This document shows, piece by piece, positions 58,050-64,000 of a DNA stretch of 64,000 nucleotides. This DNA comes from Tremella fuciformis. Lineage: Eukaryota; Basidiomycota; Tremellomycetes; Tremellales; Tremellaceae. The stretch spans positions 2,542,001 to 2,606,000 of the forward strand of contig CP136492.1 of assembly GCA_032768795.1 (NCBI GenBank). The letters run 5' to 3'. The stretch's first letter is position 1; each line of letters starts with the position of its first letter. Below the pieces are notes generated by a model. That model was not told where the DNA came from. It made no database searches and was given only the letters and a program-made list of their open reading frames with translations. Position numbers and translations under genes: made by a program.

Positions 58050-58582
58050 GGTGAACGGCAGTAGACAGGTAGATCTCACGGTAGAGCCCCGGCGCGAGAC
58101 TACCGCTGCGATGAGCGATTAAAGCAAGTTGTCATGAGACGAGCGTGGTAGAAGGCAGCTCTGGCTCTCGGCACAACTCACCCGTTAGCTGTCAAATGTG
58201 CGACTTTGCTTTTCAGCGCCTGCCTGCCCACTGGAAGGCGATTGTATTCGCGCAGCTCCCTTGTTCCCCCTGGCCCCCTCTCTTTCTGGGAATTTGTTAT
58301 CTTGCCCGGGTCGGTGTTTTCCGAAAATGCCCTGATCTACAATCGGAAATCGTTCCGAGACACGCCAAGAGGTACCCCGAATTCCAGTCCGACCCACCCA
58401 AAATGTGGGCATGACAGAATATGGGAGTCATTCGCGGTTCAGCTGGTGCTGTCTGGGCCGAAGCGTCTCGAGGTATACAGCCGGAGGGAGATAAGAAGTG
58501 GATCTTGACTTTTTAAAAACGAAAGGGGCGATTTGCGAGCGCGCAACTGTGACGATCCCGAGCGGTAGGAGCAAGTAACGCG
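58050..58582. promoter_or_regulatory. Divergent promoter, dioxygenase / NCS1 permease, with GATA motifs
   Basis: 533 bp between divergent starts. GATAAG at 58490-58495 and TTATCT at 58297-58302 (minus-strand AGATAA) are possible nitrogen-regulator sites. I see no other repeat. Confidence 0.5.
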
Positions 58583-60857
58583 ATGCCGTTCAACATCGAG
58601 GCTCGTAAGACGCGTCTGCGCAATCGGGTCGCGGCGACCCAGGCCGCCTTCAGCTCCAAGGAGGGATTCAAAAAGGGTCAGGCGAGGGCTGCATATGCAC
58701 AAATGGGCCGCTGACAGTCATCAGCACTTCTCGTTCGCGAGTCCGACGGGTACGCGAAGACCAACAACTGGTGGACATGGTCCAACTCGCACATGGACCC
58801 CACCCCGCCGGCGGAGCGAACGTGGAGATGGTACAACTACGCCATGCTCTGGTGGGCCTACGGTTTCTCGACCGGTGTATGGACTATCGGATCATCAATG
58901 ATTGCCTCCGGTTTGACGCCCGGTCAAGCCATCGTGAATCGTCTGGCAGATTTGCGACGAGGCGGCTGACACGCAGGGCTGCGTGTTCATCGCCCACTTT
59001 CTGGGCGCCCTAGCCATCGTCGCCAACTCACGCTTCGGTGCGACCTATCATATCGGTTACCCTGTCTTTCAGCGCATCTCCTTTGGCGCTTTCGGGTCCC
59101 TATTCCCCATCTTGCTGCGATGCGGGACCGGACTCGTATGGGTCGGAGTGCAGCTGTACCAAGGTGGAAAGTTCACGAGCGTCATGATTAGGTGCATCTT
59201 TGGCAACGGGTGGTACAACATCCCAAACACCATCCCCCTCAAATCTGAGATCACAACCAAGGATCTTGCAGGAACTCTCATCTTCTGGTGAGTGCGATCT
59301 GGAGCGCGTGAAACGCACTGACGCCCTTCTCAGGATCATCACGATGCCTCTTCTCTTCATGAAGATCCATAAGACGAGGTGGCTCTGGACGTTCAAGGCA
59401 TTCATCCTGCCTCCTTGCGTGTAGGTCTTCCATTAAGTCCACACGGCAGGTCTGCTGACTCTCTTCAGCATCGGCCTATTCATCTATACTCAGGTCGTGC
59501 ACAAAGCGTCGGGTTCGGCATTTTCCACGATCAAGCACTATCATGGTTCAACGCTGGCATGGACGATGCTCAAATACATCAACTCCGCCATGGGAAAGGC
59601 TCGTATAATTCCGGGCCAGCCTGAGCTGCGCTGAAAGTACAGACGTCCCCTTCCCAGGTCAACCAACCGGATCTGGCTCGATACGCCACCACACGTAAAG
59701 CCCCTCTCTGGTCGCAGCTCATAGCCCTTCCCGTTGCGAACACAGCTGTCGCATGGTTAGTCCTGCCGCGAAAACGGGACAAAGCGTCTGATGACAGTCT
59801 CGGTATCTTTGCTACTTCATCGACGTACCAAGCTTGGGGCACCTTGATCTGGAACCCGTGGGATCTCTGCACGGCGATCTTAAATCGTCACTGGACTCCG
59901 AGTGTTCGCTGTGAGCCAAATACCTCTTCTCGCCGGTCCTTATCTGACATTAGTCGCCGTGTTCCTTGTCTCCTTTGCTTGGAGCACCTCCATTTTCGTT
60001 TCGAATCAAGCTGCCAATGTATGTGTCTTCGCATTTGTGTCTTTCAATAACACTGATGGTCAGGTTATTCCCTTTGGTGCAGATATCACTGCCCTGTGCC
60101 CCCGGATTCTCAACATCAATCGCGGACAGTTCATCTCCTACGCTCTCGCCCTGTGTATCTGCCCGTGGTGCGTCTAAGATCGATGTCACCCTCCCAGAGC
60201 TGGCTGATACGTCAGGTACATCCTCAACAGCGCTGGTTCATTCCTTACCTTTCTCAGCGGGTACTCAATCTTTCTCGGACCAATCGTCGGGTCAGTCTGG
60301 CATGCGTGCATGGAGTTACGCTGATCATTAGCATCTCGTGCACGGATTACTTCTGGCGTAAGGGTAATATCCACGTCCCCTCAATGTACACGGGGTCGTC
60401 GTCGGGGCACTACTGGTACACATACGGCATCAGCTGGCGGGCACAAGTTGCCTTCTGGCTAGGGTGCGCACCAACCATCCCCGGCTTTGCAGCCACGTTT
60501 GGCCGTAAGATCGCTCTTGGCGCCGTACACCTCTTGTGAGTCAAAACGTCCCCTGCATCTATGAGCGAGCTCGACCCGACCGACGCTGACTCGGACAGCT
60601 ATATCGGGTGGCTGTATTCTATCGTCTCAGCCTCGGTCATCTATTGGATCATCTGCGTCATTTCCCCGCCGCCTCATATGGCAGAAGCCCGTGCGGCCGG
60701 CTTTGAAGAATGGGCCGACGATCAGCGGGAGCTGCTGGATCACGAGCGCATGCTGCCGACACACTTTGACGCCGAGAGAGACGAGGAGTCTTTGGCCGTA
60801 GATCAGAAAATTGGGCATGAAGTGGCGGGCGTTGTGCAGGAGGCGAAGCTGGAGTAG
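58583..60857 (+). CDS. NCS1-family permease (nucleobase/allantoin/vitamin transporter)
   Basis: Plasma-membrane nucleobase:cation symporter-1 family protein. Start MPFNIEARKTRLRNRVAAT with a basic cytoplasmic end. An intron joins FKKA to LLVRESDGYAKTNNWW. Typical family blocks are WWTWSNSHMDPTPPAERTW, RWYNYAMLWWAYGFSTGVW, ALAIVANSRFGATYHIGYPV (TM2-3), VWVGVQLYQGG, VNQPDLARYATT (TM8 region), VIPFGADITALCPRILNINR and WYILNSAGSFLTFLSGYSIF followed by SCTDYFWRKGNIHVP. About nine exons, 12 membrane segments. Substrate may be uracil, allantoin, uridine or a vitamin. Sharing a promoter with an IPNS-like dioxygenase suggests a pyrimidine role (inference). Ends TAG 60855-60857. Confidence 0.88.
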
Positions 60858-61022
60858 GCATAAAGGTCGTACAGGGCGTGGGGAATCGCAGACCGCCCAG
60901 GGCAAAGAGATGGGCGTCCATGCTGCCAATGAAGCGTGGACTGGGTTGTAAAGTGGTAGGGCGTACAGACGGACAGGAATCACGCTAGGCTTCACATATG
61001 ACCAGTTGTGCAAATTGTGCAT

Positions 61023-62278
61023 TCAGCTCCGTACCGCCTCATCCACCATGTCGCAAAAGTACTCGAGGTTTCCGTCATTCAAGCCCGAAAGTGAGATCCT
61101 TCCGCTGTCGGCCAGATAGATATGCTTCTCACGCAATCTTCTTACTTGCTCTACACTTAGACCGGTGTAGGAGAACATGCCGATCTGATTGACGACATGG
61201 TCCCAATTACCGGGAGTCCCTCGCCGCAACAGGCCGCTCCGGACGCGATCTCTCATGGCGCGGATGCGCGTTGACATGTAGGTCAAGTCGTCCTGCCACA
61301 TGGCATACAGCTTGTTGTTCGAAATGACGCTCGAGGCGATCGTAGCGCCGTAGCGCACAGGTGTTGATACCTCCTTGCGAGAGATCCAGCCAATCTGGCT
61401 CTCGATAGCCCTGATGACGGCCGGGTCACTGTTCGTCGGGACGACAACGTGCATGGCGCCTACTCGCTCGCCGTATAGGCCCATCGATTTTGAAAAGCTC
61501 TGACAGACGATACCTGTCAGGCGGTCTGTCTCGAAGAGCCGCCTGATCGCCCAACCGTCGTTCTCTAGCGAGCCTGTGGCAAAGCCTTGGTAGGCGCTGT
61601 CCAGCAGCGGTACATTCTTCTTCCGATGCAGTGTGTCCGCCAGCTGGATCCACTGCTCATGCGTGAGGTCACAGCCGGTGGGATTATGTGCGCAGGCGTG
61701 GAGCACTACAATGCTGCCGGGCGGGGCGGTCTCGAGGGCATCGAGCATCTTGTCGAAGCACACCTCCTTCGCAGCATTGTCGTAGTAAGGGTAATCTTTG
61801 ACTGTAAACCCAGCATACTCGAACATGACTCGGTGATTTGACCAAGAGGGGTTCGAGACGTAGACGGTAGCGTCGGCAGAGTAGAACAGCTTGAGATACT
61901 GGATGGCCATACGAATAGCGCCTGTGCCAGAGATAGCTTGAAGCGTAGCTATGTTTGGGGACGAGAGCAAGGTTGAATCTGCACCGAACGCGATCTTGCG
62001 TGCACTTTCACGAAACAGCGGTAAGCCGAGAATCGGAAGGTATTCGTGACCCCAATGTGCAGCTTGTAGTTGCTTCTCGGCTGCCGCGACCGACTTGAGA
62101 ATCCATGGCTTGCCCTCGTTGTCGAGATATGCCCCTGGGCCTAGGTTGATCTTCAGTGGTGCTGAAGTCAGCAATCGCTCGGATATCAGATCTCACAGGT
62201 GTCTGCGTCGAACGCCGCTTTCAGTTCGAACATGCTGTCCGGCGCCTCGAAGGGCGTGTTCAGGAATGGGGTCGCCAT
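61023..62278 (-). CDS. Aspartate/aromatic aminotransferase (class I, PLP)
   Basis: Pyridoxal-phosphate aminotransferase of fold type I. The first exon MATPFLNTPFEAPDSMFEL joins PLKINLGPGAYLDNEG by an intron at about 62163-62196. Further marks are ALQAISGTGAIRMAIQYL, VLHACAHNPTGCDLTHEQW, LDSAYQGFATGSLENDGWA and the PLP-Lys motif SQSFSKSMGLYGERVGA, which is the aspartate-aminotransferase signature (SFSKS). About 408 residues; no obvious mitochondrial presequence, so likely cytosolic. The substrate is aspartate or an aromatic amino acid. It shares a 244-bp promoter with 5-oxoprolinase, so both may serve glutamate metabolism. Confidence 0.92.
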
Positions 62279-62522
62279 GGTGTACGTGCTTCAGAGTCGC
62301 GCTGAAAGTCCAACGGCATGCATGACAGAAACATCATGCCTTCATCTAATAGACCACAGATGAGATGGGTGGTACTCGGAGATCTGCTCCGAGCTTCCGC
62401 GGAACGAATGCTAAGATGCTTCTCCAATTTCCGGAGTCAGACATTCGCAGCGCGTCACCATCAATATAAGCACCTCGTACTAGCAATGAGCCCAGATCAC
62501 ATTCCTGAAACGACCGGGCGAG

Positions 62523-64000
62523 ATGGTGCTGTTGACCAAGCGACAGGCTGCGGGCATCCGTATCGCTATCGACCGAGGTGAGACCTGCCCGGGTAGTTAC
62601 TCTGAAAGTGTTGCTGACCCTGACCAGGCGGTACCTTCTGCGATGTCTATGCGACCTTTCGCAACAAAGCGCCAATTGTCTTAAAGGTGCTATCCGTCGA
62701 CGATGCATACGAAGACGGTTCGTCTGGTGACAAGATGCACTACTGACTGTCAGCACCAACCGAAGCCATCCGTCGTGTATTGGAAATTGGCTATGAGGAA
62801 GACATACCGAGGGGGGTAATGTTGGACCTGACTGGCGTAGAGGTGATACGCATGGGAACAACAGTGGTGAGTATATCGCGAGCAATGAGAATGCATCGAG
62901 CTCAGTGCAGGCCACCAATGCTCTGCTAGAGCGCAAAGGCGAGCGCACGGGGTTCGTCACTACCCGGGGCTTCCGGGATGTGCTCCTCATTGGGAACCAA
63001 AGTCGGCCAAATCTGTTTGACCTGAGCGTACGCAAGCCTGAGATGCTATATGAGAGCGTACTTGAGGTGGATGAAAGGGTGGTACTCTCGGACGAATACC
63101 AGATCCCGGGGATCGAAGTAGTGAAAGGCAGTACCGGCGAAACTGTCCAGGTGTTACAGCGTCCAGGTACATCCGAGAAGAGGACCGGGGGCTGGTGCTG
63201 ACGACAGATCCTGTTGCTCTGGAGCGAGACCTGGTGAGGCTGCATCAAACAGGCATACGATCACTCTCTGTTGCTCTGCTCCACTCTTACATATACCCTC
63301 AGCATGAGCTGGAGGTCGGAAAGATTGCCCTCCGCGTTGGCTTCGACCACGTCTCGCTCTCCTCGCAGCTCTCACCCATGGTGCGGCTTGTACCTCGAGC
63401 ACATTCCGCGACAGCCGATGCGTATCTCACACCAGAGCTGAAGCGCTATCTACATGGGTGAGTTGAGGCTTGAAGGCGTGATGCTTATTCCAGATTCTCG
63501 AAGAGCTTTGCCAACCTTCGACCAGGCATGCTGCAGTTTATGCGATCAGACGGAGGACGTGAGCAGGCAGACCATTACGGAGTCTTCGCTAACTGCAGTC
63601 GTCGACGCCGCAAAGTTCTCTGGCCTGCATGCTATCCTCTCTGGTCCAGCTGGAGGTGTTGTTGGCTACGGGTCTACATGTTTCGATCCCGCCAAGCCTA
63701 CTCCCGTCATTGGCTTTGACATGGGCGGCACATCGACAGACGTGTCACGCTACGATGGCCACTTTGACCACATTATGGAGACGACTACAGCTGGGGTAAC
63801 CATTCAGAGCCCACAGCTCGACATCTGCACTGTCGCCGCCGGCGGTGGGTCGATCCTTGTTTGGGAGAACGGCCTGTTGCGCGTCGGTCCCGGGTCAGCA
63901 GGAGCATCACCCGGCCCGGCTTGCTATCGAAAAGGCGGTCCACTGACAGTGACCGACGCCAATGTTTTCCTCGGGCGTTTGGTACCATCGCTCTTCCCAC
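62523..64000 (+). CDS. OXP1: 5-oxoprolinase, N-terminal part (runs off window)
   Basis: ATP-dependent 5-oxoprolinase, which opens 5-oxo-L-proline to glutamate in glutathione breakdown; large homodimer of about 1,290 residues, so only the hydantoinase-A half is seen. Start [18 protein letters not shown] joins [13 protein letters not shown] over the first intron, giving the nucleotide-binding DRGGTFCD motif. IRMGTTV joins [12 protein letters not shown] by an intron; [34 protein letters not shown] and [14 protein letters not shown] are highly typical. The end of the window holds [20 protein letters not shown]. About seven introns of 36-50 nt in the visible part. Divergent from the aminotransferase. 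Confidence 0.92.

Noticed and set aside
1..64000. Transposons, CRISPR arrays, tRNA or rRNA genes
   Set aside because: No transposase, reverse transcriptase, terminal repeats, regular spaced repeats or tRNA-like arms were seen on either strand; a small RNA gene could have been missed.

Overview
The window is nuclear DNA from a fungus, most likely a basidiomycetous yeast (Tremellomycetes; a trichosporonoid or cryptococcoid genus is my best guess). The evidence is: dense protein-coding genes broken by many short introns (about 40-60 nt, mostly GT(G/A)(A/C)G donors, CTGAC/CTAAC-like branch sites and CAG/TAG acceptors); four fungus-specific Zn2Cys6 regulators; a neutral trehalase of fungal type; and several fungal transporter families. 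I read 31 protein-coding genes (two cut by the window edges) and two adjoining pseudogene fragments. I saw no rRNA, tRNA, transposon or CRISPR. Genes mostly alternate in strand, so most intergenic stretches are either bidirectional promoters or convergent 3' ends. Exon structures were inferred by joining reading frames across consensus splice sites, so internal splice sites of the multi-intron genes are provisional.

Region 1 (1-13.8 kb): aldo-keto reductase (3' part), Zn2Cys6 regulator, flavin-dependent monooxygenase with an NTF2-like front domain, sugar-type MFS transporter, second aldo-keto reductase, and two Gfo/Idh/MocA oxidoreductases. Region 2 (14.5-25.7 kb): a Zn2Cys6 regulator divergent from an allantoate-permease-type MFS transporter with a striking palindrome between them, a dimeric alpha-beta-barrel protein, two more Gfo/Idh/MocA oxidoreductases, and a broken head-to-head pair of Gfo/Idh fragments. 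This part looks like carbohydrate or polyol oxidation and uptake. Region 3 (26.2-33.0 kb): an amidase divergent from an AAAP amino-acid permease, with a perfect paired GATA site in their shared promoter, and another Zn2Cys6 regulator. Region 4 (33.9-41.4 kb): neutral trehalase, a GNAT acetyltransferase, a second allantoate-permease-type MFS transporter and an alpha/beta hydrolase.

Region 5 (41.4-54.0 kb) is the most interesting. A Zn2Cys6 regulator is followed by an alpha/beta hydrolase, an intronless TcuA-like FAD dehydrogenase (tricarballylate dehydrogenase family), a citrate/tricarboxylate-type mitochondrial carrier, a PrpF-type aconitate/methylaconitate isomerase, an MFS transporter, and a second hydrolase that is a paralogue of the first. 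Three of the promoters are bidirectional. Together they suggest a fungal catabolic cluster for tricarballylate and/or trans-aconitate, possibly supplied as esters: import, ester cleavage, oxidation or isomerisation to cis-aconitate, and entry to the TCA cycle through the mitochondrial carrier. It resembles the Ustilago itaconate cluster in having carrier and isomerase, but has no visible trans-aconitate decarboxylase.

Region 6 (54.3-64 kb): DEAD-box RNA helicase, a 2-oxoglutarate/Fe(II) dioxygenase divergent from an NCS1 nucleobase-type permease, and an aspartate/aromatic aminotransferase divergent from 5-oxoprolinase, which runs off the window.
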